Below, in pieces: positions 11,771-24,400 of a stretch of 64,000 nt of DNA. The notes below the pieces were generated by a model. It had not been told where the DNA came from, did not search any database, and saw nothing but the letters and a program-made list of their open reading frames with translations. Where the stretch lies: the NCBI GenBank assembly GCA_030015575.1, contig JASDDO010000001.1, positions 140,263,988 to 140,327,987 on the forward strand, given 5' to 3'. The position numbers and the translations under genes are program-made. Numbering within the stretch: position 1 is the stretch's first letter; every line of letters starts with the position of its first letter. Source of the DNA: Agapanthus africanus. Its lineage: Eukaryota; Streptophyta; Magnoliopsida; Asparagales; Amaryllidaceae.

Positions 11771-13640
11771 TCATACCCACCTAAAAAGAAAATTTCGTCC
11801 TCGAAATTTAAAATAAACAGTAAGCTAAAAAGGCCACGCGAAATCAACCACTAAAAATCGAACATCTATGTGTAATCAAACAGGGCAGGAAAAATCACAT
11901 GTAAGGTCAAAATAAATGATAAATAACTATAATAATAAACTGTATATACAATACAAAGAAAAATAGAATAACAATAATAAACAATAGCGAAGGATTGGCT
12001 GCTAAGCCTTAAGCTCCGAAACTATATTAGTAAGACTACAAATCAGGCAATTATAAAATAGCTTAAAAATACTCATACGGTAAAATATAGGGAAAAATAA
12101 ACTGAACACATAAGTGGCTAGTAAACAAACGAGATATCAACAATTTACGTAAAGACCAAGGCTAAACTATATTTGCAAAAAATGCGGAGATAATACAATA
12201 CAAAAGAAACTAAGATAATACCGAGACAACGATATATGTACAAGTAAATAAAAGATAACCATAATTTATATTACAGTAAATGGAAAATTTAAATCGATGG
12301 GAGCACAGAAATATGTAAGTAAACGTAAATACGAAAACAAAAGATAGTTGGCATAATTATGAACAAAGAAAAGGAAATACTACATAAAAATCAATATGAA
12401 ACTCATTTTAAAGAAAACTCAAACCACAATAATATAAACTTTGAAAGTTAATCAAAAGAACGCTAACAACCGAAATGAATAGGAGTGGTAACAGTATAAT
12501 AAACAGTAAAACATTAAAAGAAAATAGAGTAGAAAATAACTCAAAATGACCTCCTGTAATTAGAGCAGATAGAAAAACCAAAAAGACACAAAGAATGAGA
12601 CTTCATAATAAAAGGACAATAGCATGAAAAGCATAAATATGAACAATTTACTAGAAAAAAAATATACGGTGTAAGTTTGAACTATTGAGAAAATAATAAA
12701 AATAATAGTAGAGCATTTCAAGACAGGGAGCAAATTGAAATACTTACTAACACATAATGGGAATCTAAGTAACTACAAATAAGCAAAACTCCAAATTTAA
12801 TATAGTAAGCATTACTAGTTATAACTATATTAACAGGAAAATAACACTAGTAATATACGGCAGACTAGCCAAAGAAAACATTGCGGTATATACGTCAAAG
12901 GTCAATGCCGTAAGTAAGCACTCGAATGAAAGAAATGTAAATAGGAATTTGGGTTGTCCAGAATGACACAAGGACAAAAGGATGAAATCGGATTCAAAAT
13001 CAGGAAGAGATATAAGTTAACAGGGAGTATAGAGTTTGACAATTTTAGATAGGGGCATGCGGCAAGATACAACCTAATCGAAAAGAGAGTCAGGATGTGG
13101 AAGAAGAGTCGTTGAAAGCCAGATTTTAGCTTCCGTGGTGCGACGCTGATAAGAAAAAAAATGTGCAACGCGATACGATAACTTTGAAGAAACGAAGACA
13201 TGAGAATGCAACGAGTCGGATAAGAAACGTAAGCAGGGGTAGAATCAATAGGAAAAATACAAGGATGAAAATGTAAAATAGATTTGAAGACTTGGAAACG
13301 ATATATGATATAAACGGAGGCAAAGATTTGACGATCAAAACAAGATTATACGGTAAGGCAATATTCAATCGAGAAGGGAATCAAAGATAGAACCCCAAGT
13401 CACTCAAACAGAGTACGGTATTATAACTACGCTGCAATTCATAGTTACAACCACATAACTCTACCAAGTTACCCAAAATTCTAGTGAATGGATCAAAATA
13501 TGCAGCAGGACACACTATGTGAATCAGGGTTAAAGATAACAAGTTTACAATCTGGACCGAATGGGCGACTTAAACTATCAAGCCCTACTCGGAAACTGTA
13601 ATCCCAATCTAAACCTGGTGCTCTGATACCAACCAAAACA
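11771..13640 (-). other. Non-coding internal region of upstream LARD-like element
   Basis: AT-rich, with no gag or pol motif seen. It runs from the purine tract to the initiator-Met primer site (13620-13631). Unlike its relative at 42399-44733 it has no zinc-knuckle coding. Confidence 0.75.
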
Positions 13641-16600
13641 TGTCACGCCCCGCTTCCCAAAATACGGAATACGAGGGGTTGATAAGGCCAGCCATGCTCC
13701 TATGGTCAAGGAATATTCTGCCGTAGTCACACTTCGGTTTCTAGCATTGCGTGGTAATCAGTAATCAATGCACAAGTGATGAGAAATGCAGTCACTAAAT
13801 CTATCAAAACAGATATAGAACTAACCAGACGGAGTCAAAGGAAAGATAGCGCTGGTGTCGCTGATCTAGATGTCCGCAATATCCTCGTGGTACGACATAT
13901 CCTGATCCGAGCTAAGTCCACTTCTTACTCTGAGCATGCATACTCAGGTCGTCAGAGCGACACAATAGCAATATAAATAAATACATATGTAAACATGTGC
14001 AATGATGATGAACATGAAATAGTAACATGGAGTAATGACATAAGCATGAAGTAACCGGTGCAGGTAAACAATATAGCAGGTATATCGAATCACTAGTCAA
14101 TGCAATATCTACGTCACTAAACCTATCAGTCTCTAAGTCTCACTATCCAAGTCACTAAATCTATCGTCAGTCCAAGTGTGAGCGTCAACTACCACAGGAG
14201 TATCCCAACCCAAGGGTAGGCCCCAGGGGCAAGGGAACACGGGCCCGAATCACGCTCGCTGATAATTAGTAATATCACCCATATGACTCCTAAAATCGCT
14301 GTATATGCCGGCAGTGGGACTCTCGAGATTCCTTTGATCGAACTCACACTCAAACTACCCCACACCCACGGTCTACATCAAATACCAACCATGAATCCAA
14401 ATACTAGTCGCTCCATGACAAGCCTACGCGAGAACTGGAGATAGGGTCTCCATCAAGCATGTCTCAACTGGTACCCAAGATAAATGGACAGTGTTTGACG
14501 CTATACTTATGGCACTGATATAAGTGCTTCCATAACCGTCCCACGCCAGTTATAGTTACACTTACATATGCCCCATAGACGTCGACAATGCAATAATTAA
14601 CTGGTTCCGCTGATTGTGTACAAGTACGTGTCACTTTCAATATTCAATCACGCTTATACACTAACGTACTTGCCACAATCTAATCACTAATATTTATCAC
14701 TAGGTAATGTGTCACGGTCACTAAATTATCAATGTTTTATGATCGCTATTCAACTGAGGATATAACCGTTATATGATATGATGAGAATGCAATTAACTAT
14801 GATACGAATAAAATATAGCAGCAGTATTATACCACTCGCAAAATTTGCTATAAGTCACACGTGCAGAATTAAGCAAAACGATATAAACAGGGTAAGCAAT
14901 ATGTTTAATTATATGTCCATAAAAATTGGTTTCGCGTTAATCGAGCGTCAGGTTTGCTAGTTATGGTCATTTCATTTTAAGTGTTTACTGCTGGAAATCC
15001 AATTTCTGAACTGAAGTCCATTTCGTAACACGTTTTACTCTCAGTTGGGAGTATAATTAAGCGACGCTACAGTGGATGATATTTAGGTTTATCAGTCAGA
15101 TTTCCAACGCACCAGACGGATCGATAATATCCGCTGTGTGCTGGGAGTTATGCATTGTTTAATATCGGGATATGCGTTCTGTCCCTGCTTGAGACAGCAA
15201 TACGTACTGATGATTTAAAATGTAATTAAATTAGCAAACGATGATACAAACGAATGAAACCACTTTCAATGATTAGCTAACAGATTTATCTTCACTACGG
15301 TATCGGAAACATTTGATAAAAATCTGACTTTTAAACTAATAGAGACGCTGCGGTTTTAATGAATAAATAGTTACGGAAAATTTCGGCAGTATCTCCTCTG
15401 TATTTTCTAAACTCCCAAATTGGGATACAATAAAAATACTGAAAATGAACATATAATATAGTGTGGACACACACGGGCGATAAAATACTAATAGCCGCAC
15501 GAACGAGCACTAAAATATCATAAAGCCACACAGTCGGGCAAATACCATAAATTAAACCCACACTCGATATATATAATTTAAGGCGGTAAAAGACGACCAC
15601 AACGATTCCAAGCGATATGAATGAATTAATACTAAAACGAGTAACAATAATTCATGATATGTACAATATATTCTGTGGCAGTTAATTATAATTAAATATT
15701 AATTATAGAATGATGATAAAAGATAATAAAGCATAACCGTTTGCAGAATTAAAGCATACTTCTTTTGTTATGTGAGAAACCATTATTTTATAGTAGTACT
15801 TATGCACAATGTTAGTGTTCTGTGAATGTACAGTAGTATTCAATTTTCATTGGATAATTCTTTTATATATATAATGTAGGTATAATCAAGAAGAAATAAA
15901 ATTGAGCCAAGTCCTTGGACTTATGCAAGCAAGCGGTAGACACTTGTCTCGGTCGCTGATATAGAAGCGACGAACGCGCAGAGTTTGTCTCGACATACAA
16001 GACGGCGCGATACTGGACACGGTGCGTGGTGCGTGTGCGATGCGTGGTGACTCGGTACTGGGCGCGGCGGCGGCGCGGGCATGGCACTGTAGCGGCCGTA
16101 GTCCTGGCTCGGGGCGTAGCACGGCACGAGCACCGGATCGGGCACGGTGTGGCACGAGGGTGGCACGACATGGCACGAGGACTGGGTATGATGTGGCACG
16201 GAGGCGGGCACGGCACGACGTGAGGCTCGTGCGCGATAAGAGTAGCGACGGACGTGCGAGATGTTGCGATGGCAGATGCGTTGACGACCGTGATAGTTAC
16301 CACGACCTGCCACAGCTTGGTCAGCGACGAAGGCGACAAGGGCAGCGGTTAGGGCGACGGATGTACGGGCTCGATGAAATGACCAGGGCTTATTTTGGAG
16401 ATTCGGCTGGCTTGATAAGGTTCTGGTGTTGCGCAGAGTCCGCGCACGGGGCTGTGGGTTGGTGTCCGATGGTGAAGCGAACGACGACGAGGCAACAATG
16501 GCATGATCACAGCTCGACGATGCAACGCAAGCCGCAGCAGCAGCGACCGCAACACCAGCTTGGGCTCGGCTCCGGCGGCGGTGATGTACAGGAGAAGAAG

Positions 16601-17621
16601 AAGTTGGACGCGGGAAGTGGTTCCGGCAATGAGGGGCTCGGTTGGAAGGAGGACAGCGGAGGCTTGGGCAGTGGGCTGGAGCTCGGGTTGTGGAGGTAAG
16701 GTCGGGGTGGAGATAGGTTTTGAGAATTCTGGCAATGACGCGGTCGGAGCTCCGACGAGGTGAGGACAGAGGTGACGAGGTTGTAGGGTTGGGTTCTTGC
16801 AGTAGTCGGGTGCTGGTTTCCAGGTCGGGAAAGAGGGGAAGGAGGGGAGAGGGAGAAGTGAAAGTGGCCGACGAGGTGGAGTCGACGACGGCGTAAGGCG
16901 GCGGGGTCGGGTTCGAGGGCAGGCGATGGGTTATCATCGGGGTTGCAGCGAGGGTTCGCATGGGAGAGGAGAAATAGAGATGATGGTTGAGAAGAGGAGG
17001 CGACGTCGAGGGTGGAGACGATGGTGGCGACGACGGCGAGCGCGAGGCATGGGTTCGAGACGAAGGCGAGAGGCGAACGAAGATGAAGAAGAAAGAGAGG
17101 GAGAACGAGGGATTGTCGGGGAGTTTGTTGGTGACGAGGGCGTGGTCGTCGCGGCCGTTGGGGAGAGACGTGGGAGGAGTGCGGTCGTGGGGCGAGCGTG
17201 GGTCGTGGGGAAGTGGGCGTGGGTCTCGCGGAGCGGGCGCGAGGACAGGGTCGTGGGGGTGGCGTGAAGGAGATGCGGGAAAAGAGGAGGAGAAGAAAAA
17301 GAGGGAGATGGGGAAGTCGGGTCGGGTAGGGTCTGTTCGGGTCGGGTAGGTGTGGGGTTCTTGGGCCAGGCCATGAAGAAAAGAAATTAAAAGAGAGAGA
17401 GAGGGAAGGAATGGGCCGAGTTGGGTTGAGTTGAGGTTTGGATCAGGGTAAAAGGAATTAGGGTTTTTAAGTTTAAAACTAAGAATAATCGGTTAGGGTT
17501 TGGGTTTAGGTTAGGAAAATACAGGAACTATATTTAGAAAAATATAGAAAATTTTGGGTAAAAACATTGGGGAATTATTTATTAAAATACGGTTACGGTA
17601 TAGTCGGAACTGGGTATTACA
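13641..17621 (-). repeat. 5' LTR of upstream LARD-like element
   Basis: TGTCACGCCCC at the left edge and GGGTATTACA at the right. GC-rich core 15920-17400 with long frames on both strands that look like composition artefacts. Degenerate telomere-like gggtttaggtt runs at about 17455-17515. The sequence following 17621 is CTGAG, with no left partner available for a target-duplication check. Confidence 0.87.
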
Positions 17622-18443
17622 CTGAGGAATCTCAGCCATGTGATTGCTCGGAAACGAGCAAGGACGCTGAGGAAGCTTAGCCATAGGATAGCTCGGAGAC
17701 GAGCTAGGGAGCTGAGGAAGCTCAACTCTATAATTACTCAGAGACGGGCAATGGCTGGTAGCTAGACGAAGATGGAACATACTCAGGGAAGGCCACCAAA
17801 TGATCAGGTGCAATCTTGTGATGAAGGTGACGAGGAATGTCTCCAACGCATCATATCTATTCTAGCTCCACAGCCCTCCGGAATATAGTGGGTTTACGTA
17901 GACGACACGTTATCAACAACGTGTCGTGATCTGTGGAATTCCCATTTATGAGTATCATTAAGTAGGAAATAAAGGGATCGAGGAGGAAAGACAATGAGGC
18001 ATTTAATAGAAGGATAGGGAGAAGGAAGAAGGGGGGAGAAGGAAGCGAGAATTGTCAAATTATTATTTAGGCAAAGGTATTTTTTATACCTAAAATTCCT
18101 CGTGAAGAAAAAATTACTTGATTGGACAAAATAGAGAGGATGTTACTTTACCGAAAAAATCGATTGCAGTCTAAGATATTTTTCTGAAATTAAAATTGTT
18201 TCAAGGCGTCTTAATGAAAAACTACAATAGTTGAGGGTATTTATGCGTAACTTACCCTTGTCGGTTTTCTAAAAAGATACAGATAAATTACTTTATGTTG
18301 GATTAAATATCCAGGGTTTGATATTTTGATCTTGTCGGATTCAAAAACCCTTGTAGAAATCTAGTAACTTTCAGACAGCTGTTAATGGCCAAAGTGAACT
18401 AAACCAACCCTAATCTCTCTCCCTCTCTCTCTCGATTCATAGA
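17622..18443 (+). promoter_or_regulatory. SHH2 upstream region and probable 5' UTR
   Basis: 820 bp separates the end of the upstream LARD-like LTR from the SHH2 ATG. The last stretch before the ATG is CT-rich (about 18412-18434), typical of plant 5' UTRs, and is preceded by AACCCTAA. At 17622-17730 there is a degenerate tandem of about 50 bp (ctgaggaagctnagcca ... gctcggagacgagc). A perfect hairpin with 10-bp arms is at 17902-17927. No TATA box can be assigned with confidence. Confidence 0.45.
17902..17927. repeat. Perfect 10-bp-arm inverted repeat upstream of SHH2
   Basis: ACGACACGTT, six-base loop ATCAAC, then AACGTGTCGT. It lies about 520 bp upstream of the start codon. Each arm contains ACACGTT/AACGTGT, which includes the ACGT core read by bZIP factors. 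It could equally be a remnant of a transposon. Confidence 0.6.
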
Positions 18444-21400
18444 ATGGGGCGACCACCGAGCAGTGGGGGCCCAGCTTTCCGCTTCACGCAGAACGAGGTA
18501 ATCTCCGCTCAAAAACCCTAATCAGCTCTCAACTCTGATCCTTTGTGAGCTCATTTGACCTCACTTCCTCCAAGCAAATTAGGGCTTTGATCTTACTTAC
18601 TGTTAAATTTGGGGAGTTATTACTGGACTTTGTTGGAGATTGGATAAGTTTCGATTTTCATGGATCATTCGTTTGTCCCTTGGTCGCATGCTTATGAATT
18701 TTTACCAATATTTTAAAAGTAATTTAGGAGGTGTTATCTGCGTTTTCGATTTCAATGTACAGATGAGTTTCATCAAAGAGCACATCTTTTCACTTTTATT
18801 GTTAGTAAGCATCCAAAGGGGAAAAACAATTGATCGTCCCTAGTCTCTAGTAATACTAACGCTCTTTACTTTATATTAAGAAAAAATATACTTTTATCTA
18901 TTTAAATGTTGCAATACAAAACACGTTTTTTCCCGTTACCTTCCATAATGCATGACCCTGGTTATTTTTCGATATCCATTAATACTATGGCCTGGTTGCT
19001 ATCGCGCGTTAGCTTTGTTCGGTCTAAGTACAACCTTGCTGCGTCGACGATATGTTGGTGAACTCGTATTAACAAAACTTAAGGTGGTGAGGCATAGCAA
19101 AGCAGTTGGAGGAGCAAAGGAACAACATGATTTTTGGTGGGTAACAACGCAGTACGTGCCTTAGTGCGGTGGAAGTGTATTAGAAGTGGCGGTGAACATG
19201 AGGGTTCTTTGTAAACTGTAATAACGAGTTTTAAAGCAAATTTGCACTTTGCTTTAACGAATTTCGTGGCAATATTGGTAGTAGAAAATTTGTTCGATTC
19301 TAGGTGGAGCAATTTCGAATTTGAGTCGTGCTCTACTCTCCATGTTGTCGGGAAATAGCTAAGTTGTTGATACTGATTTTGTGATTTCTGCTATAGTTTT
19401 GTTGAATGCTTTGATATTTTTGCCTTCATCGGACAACACTTTGGAGGAGGTGAGAAGGAGTCGATTGGGAATTGGAAATTTTACATATTTACTACAAATC
19501 CTTTGGATTGTCTTAACCCTTACAAAAGCATCTTTTATTGAATCGCTAGTTGCTCTTTCTATAGAGGAAGAACAACATGCCATTTCTATATATAATCACA
19601 ACCTAGGATAATATGTTCTGCATAACCATTCATGTTGAAGATATTGAGTTTTGCCCCACTTATGTGAACAACTTATAGTTCACCAAGGTTTATTGCTCAT
19701 AACATGTTTGGGCGTTATGTTGTCAACTTGAATCAAGGAATCTTTATTCCAAGAACAACAAGCCTTCATCCTAAATTTTTGGGGCGGCTTAATGAATCCT
19801 TTTCCATTCCGCTCTGGCAAGTTCCATTGCATCTGATAAATTTATAATTAACATATTGTTATTAATAGCCTCTATTCCTAACTACATAACTACAATTTTG
19901 TCACATTTTTTATCGAGACATTATCTGGTCTTCGTTGCACATGTCCAAACCATCACAATCGGCTCTCTCGCATCTTATCCTCAATGGGAGATACATCTAT
20001 CTTGTTACGAATACGGTCATTTCTTATCTTATCATTTGGTGTATTACCACTCATTCATCTTAACAACCTCATTTCAGCCGTATTCATTTACTAACATGTT
20101 TCCTAATTGCCCAACATTTTGATCCATAGAGAAAAGCATGCTTTATTGCCGTCTTTTAAAATTTTCCTTTTAATTTCAAAGGTACCCTATGATCTCATAA
20201 CATTCCTGAAGCACTTCTCTATTTCAACTATCCTGTTTTGATATAAATTACATCTTCCTTAATCTCCCCATCATGATTAGTTATAGATCCTATGTAACGA
20301 AAATGATTTTTCCTAGGTATTTCTTGGCCATCAGTTTGCACCAAATGCTCATTCCTTTGCACTGTTCTGCTAAAATTACATTCCATATATTCAGCTTTTG
20401 TTAAAACATTAGATTCCAAGGCCTCTCTCCATTTTTCTATTTTATTAATTATCCGTTCTTTAGATTCATTAACTAAAACAATATCATCAGCAAACAATAT
20501 ACATCATGGCATTTATAGGTCCTTTGACTTTCTAAACTATCATATTTAATCCTCAACGACCTTTTTCATACTTTTGAGTTCTTGAAATTGGGAATCCGAA
20601 GATCGCCTACCAGTATTTTACTTAATACCAAGGATTTTTTACTTTATAATGCAACAATACTATTTTTGAGCTGATTTATTTATTTCTGTCTTAGTTTATT
20701 ATATTTAGGTTCATTTTGCTATAAATGCGCAATTCACGTTAACTTACAATGGAACAATGTTACAACTTGCTAGAATTATAGGCCGAAAAAAGGTTCAATC
20801 ATCATCATGGTTTGAGAACTCGGTTTCAGTACCGGTCTACAAATTTTATCACAATCGGTCGGTCTCGTTTAAATCGTTCGTTTTGGTGGAAGTTTCAGTT
20901 TCAGTTTTATGATTAATTGTGCGTGTGTGTGAGTATTTGTGTGTGTGCATACTTAATTTCATATATCTTTTCTCTTAAGGAAATGTTCTTCCTTATCTTT
21001 AGATGGTACGCTCATAATTTTTCATAGCCTGGCTTAAGATAGGAAAACGTAAAATCAAGACGATAAACCGTGGAGGAGCAAATTAAAAAATTTCAATCAT
21101 ATGAATTTAGGTAAGATAGTTGCATGTTTTATCTTTTCCAATATATTTTCTCCATTCTTTTATTCATTATGTTCGCTCCCTTCTTAAATTATGCAGCCGA
21201 TTGTTTTCAAAAATCATTTTAAAAATCAAGTAATTGCATTCATTTTCAAAAATAGCTGCATGGTATTAAGTTTTGTAAATATTTTCAAAAAAATAAAGCA
21301 ACTGGATTCATTTTTTCGAAAATAGTTGACAGCAATTAGGTGTAGATATCTAGTTTTGCTACATGAAAGTATCATAAGGAAAGAGTACCTTTCTATTTTT

Positions 21401-24400
21401 TTTGTTTTCGAAAAGCTGTTTCATTTTGTAAAAATTGGCATTAAAAGGGAAAGAATAAGCAATAAGCGACATTTGGCTCTTTCTTTTGAAATCTGAGCCA
21501 GCTGTCCCTTTCTTTCGGTTCCAAGATTCCCCTCCCCCCTCCTCCCCCTTCTCTCTCTTCATCCTTTTCCAAGCCACTTTCTCCCACAATCCTTTTGATT
21601 GTTGAATTTCACTTTAAGTTCATTTTGGGCCATGGATGCGTTTGTTTGGAACCAAGATCCTTTTTCAGAATCAAATCAATACGAGGCAAGCTTTCATCTT
21701 CTTATCCCCTTTTTCTAGACAAGCTTATATGAGATCATTCATGTTTGAATATATTAAATTTTTGTTTCAAAAAAACATTTATATTATTTGTATTAATATG
21801 TTTTGGCCTAAATATCGCCTCTAACAAACGAAAAATTATTGTACCGCCTGATGTTTCCCGAAGCTGCCAGGCCCCCCCCCTAAACACACACACAAACCCA
21901 AAAAAATAAAATAATAATAATAATAAAAAGAAACCGGCCTGGAACGATTGAAATTGTGAAGTTTCGGCTGTGTTTCTAAACCGTGATCATCATTCTATCA
22001 TAGATGTACCATAGTAATTTTTTGATTGCTATTTTTATGTCTGGTCTATGTGACTGTATATAGTAAAGTACTAACTACATGTCTCGTCATAATACCATAT
22101 AACATTAAATTGGAAATTAGTTTATTCTGTCTATGGACAAATCCCACAATTGGTATTTTATCTCTGACTATAAGTAACTCCAGCTTACTGTATTTGACTC
22201 AAAATTGACTAAATTTGACTCGATGTTGCTGAAATTGTTATGTTATTTATGGATGAATCGCATAAGTTGGTAGTATATTGCTAATAAGCAGATAACGCGC
22301 CTTCTTATTTTCTTACTACTTTTCAAATTACCTACTTATTTGAGTACTATTTTAGAATAAATCCCATAATTATACTGCAACTAGTTTTCAATAAATGGAC
22401 TTAGTTTTATCTTTTGCTATATCTAGCCGAGGCCTACATTTAGCTGGATTTTACCTAATTGAATTATATCATACCGTGTCTGCCTCAACTTTATTATGTT
22501 TACTGTTATCATACTGTTTCTAAGTTGAAATAATTTTATTGTTTCTACAAAATAAAGACCACCAATCGATATTTTATCTTCAACCATATATTGCATTTTA
22601 CTATATTTGAATGAAGGCTACTATATTTCACTCTATTTTACTATATCCTAACCCTATCCCTCTCCCTCTCTACCACCACGGCCACCGCCCGTGCAGGCCT
22701 CCGAGCAAACCCAGTAATCTTGATAACCCCCACGTCTACCCCAAATCCCATCCTGATCCTGACCACCTAAATTCTTCCTCCTCCCTCAATTAATCCCTCG
22801 ATTAATGACTACAAAATCTCTGAAGAGAGCTGCCTCGCCTGCAAGTGCCAAGAGATGGCCATCCAGAAATGCCTCCTCAAGCGCCACACCTTCGCCATGG
22901 CCATCCCTACCATCGTGTGCCTCCGCCTCTGCAGCCTCACGATACCTATCACGCTTTTCGTGACCATGCTCTCTCTCAAAGCTACCAACTTTATGGTATT
23001 ATCATTCTCATTTTCTCCTAAAATCTAACCCTAATCTTGAAGATAATTAGAAAGTTCTTAGTAGAGTCATCAAACGACAATAATTCAATCCACATCTCGA
23101 TTTCTTCAATGCTGGGCTCTGCCACTAGAATACTTAACAAAGAGATTTTTAAACACTGTTTATTTCTCTTTAGAATTTCGAAGAACAGAACAACTTCTTG
23201 TGTTTGCTGACAATTGGATCAGTGGTGATTAATTTTTGCAGCGATAAAAAAGAGGGGAGCTTGAATTTAAGGGGATTGGCAATGGAGAGTATGATGAAGG
23301 AGAAGAGAGGCGATAATGCCTCAATCTCGATCCCAAATCGGCTGTTTGCGGTGGAGTTTAGGTCGTATACTATGAGGATCATGCTACTGAGGCGTGGCTC
23401 GTCATGCCTTGGACTATTTCAGTTGCCTGGCCCGATTGCTTTGGTCCTATAGATCTTGATTTTCTTTTTTCTTCTTATTTTGTAGTTTAATTTTGTATCT
23501 GATAACCTCCCACATGAGGAGAGAGGAGATGGAGGATTTAGAAAAGAGGGGGGAGAGAGAGAGATTGAAGCAGATGGGAATATGAAAAGAGGAAGAGGAG
23601 AACGTTACAGCATATAAGAAAAGGAAATGGCAGCTTGAGCAGAATGAAATGATTGCTATATTGTATGTTGGTATTGTATATGGTAGGACCCCGAAAATAT
23701 AGTATTTATGCTTTCAAGGATGAGAAAGTGTGGAAAAAGTAGTCAGGGGCCAGGAATAATAGTACGAAAAGTCAGGGACCTTGAAATAATTTTTCTTATT
23801 TTCAAACTCACATTTTGCTTTCATGCCGTGTTTATATAATTTCATGCACAGCAGGTATATGACAACTTTGTTCTCCTTGGGCTACTTCCTTTCGTAATCC
23901 ATAGTTGTTTACATTTATATATCATAACACGGAAAGTTTAGTATCCTTGGTACATGGTATAGAATGCAACTGAAGTTCCCGTTACATTTAGTTTCTTAAC
24001 TATGAAATGTTGAAAATTATATTAATAACTATGAACATATGATTGGTGACTTTAAGGTGGTGGAGATGGAAGCATTCTTGCAAGAACTAAACAACACAGT
24101 ACCTTCTCGAGAAACTATAAACGTGCTTGCTGAAAAATTCAGGTACAAAACATGGCATATTTAATTTTTGGGACTTCGGCATCATTATTTGTGAACTTCC
24201 GCAAATGCATTTGGGAACTAACACCATATGCTCTTGTAGTTCGGCGCCTGATCGAGTTGGAAAGATTGTTGTTCAGCCAAAACAGGTCGAAATTTTTATC
24301 TGATTAATTTATATCCAGGATACCAGCCTCTAGAACCTTCTGTTTATCTCAACTACTGCTATAGGTTTGGAACTGGTTTCAAAATAGAAGGTATTCCCAA

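Larger units (their letters stand above)
2564..17621 (-). mobile_element. LARD-like Ty3/gypsy derivative upstream of SHH2, split by an Athila-like insertion
   Basis: The complete 5' LTR is 13641-17621 (3,981 bp). The primer site TGGTATCAGAGC (13620-13631) matches initiator-Met tRNA. The internal region 11771-13640 is non-coding. The 3' LTR is represented by 10661-11770 and 2564-3179. The first base block of the 3' LTR (equivalent of 13641-14964) is missing at 2564, and the equivalent of 15578-16490 is missing at the nested-insertion junction. The LTR reads TGTAATACCCAGTTCC... to GGGGCGTGACA on the minus strand. Same family as 39083-48608. Confidence 0.85.
18498..24056 (+). other. Intron 1 of SHH2 (5.6 kb) with TE remnants
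   Basis: The intron joins exon 1 (ending FTQNE) to exon 2 (starting VVEMEAFL) in phase 0. A telobox-like AAACCCTAA lies at 18513-18521, close to the donor. Inside are a LINE remnant (about 19880-20500), a GT-rich run near 20928-20950, a poly-C run near 21872-21882, a possible small reading frame (22855-23452), and AT-rich sequence in which I see nothing else. Two loosely similar stretches at about 22130-22200 and 22555-22610 suggest an old duplicated repeat. Confidence 0.85.

Noticed and set aside
15921..16961. Long minus-strand open frame (346 codons) in the LARD LTR, with shorter partners at 10587-11213 and on the + strand
   Set aside because: It is Pro/Ser/Thr/Arg-rich with open frames in several phases at once, as expected for GC-rich sequence with few stop triplets. 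There is no domain, and the copy in the other LTR diverges by frameshift. It is treated as non-coding LTR.
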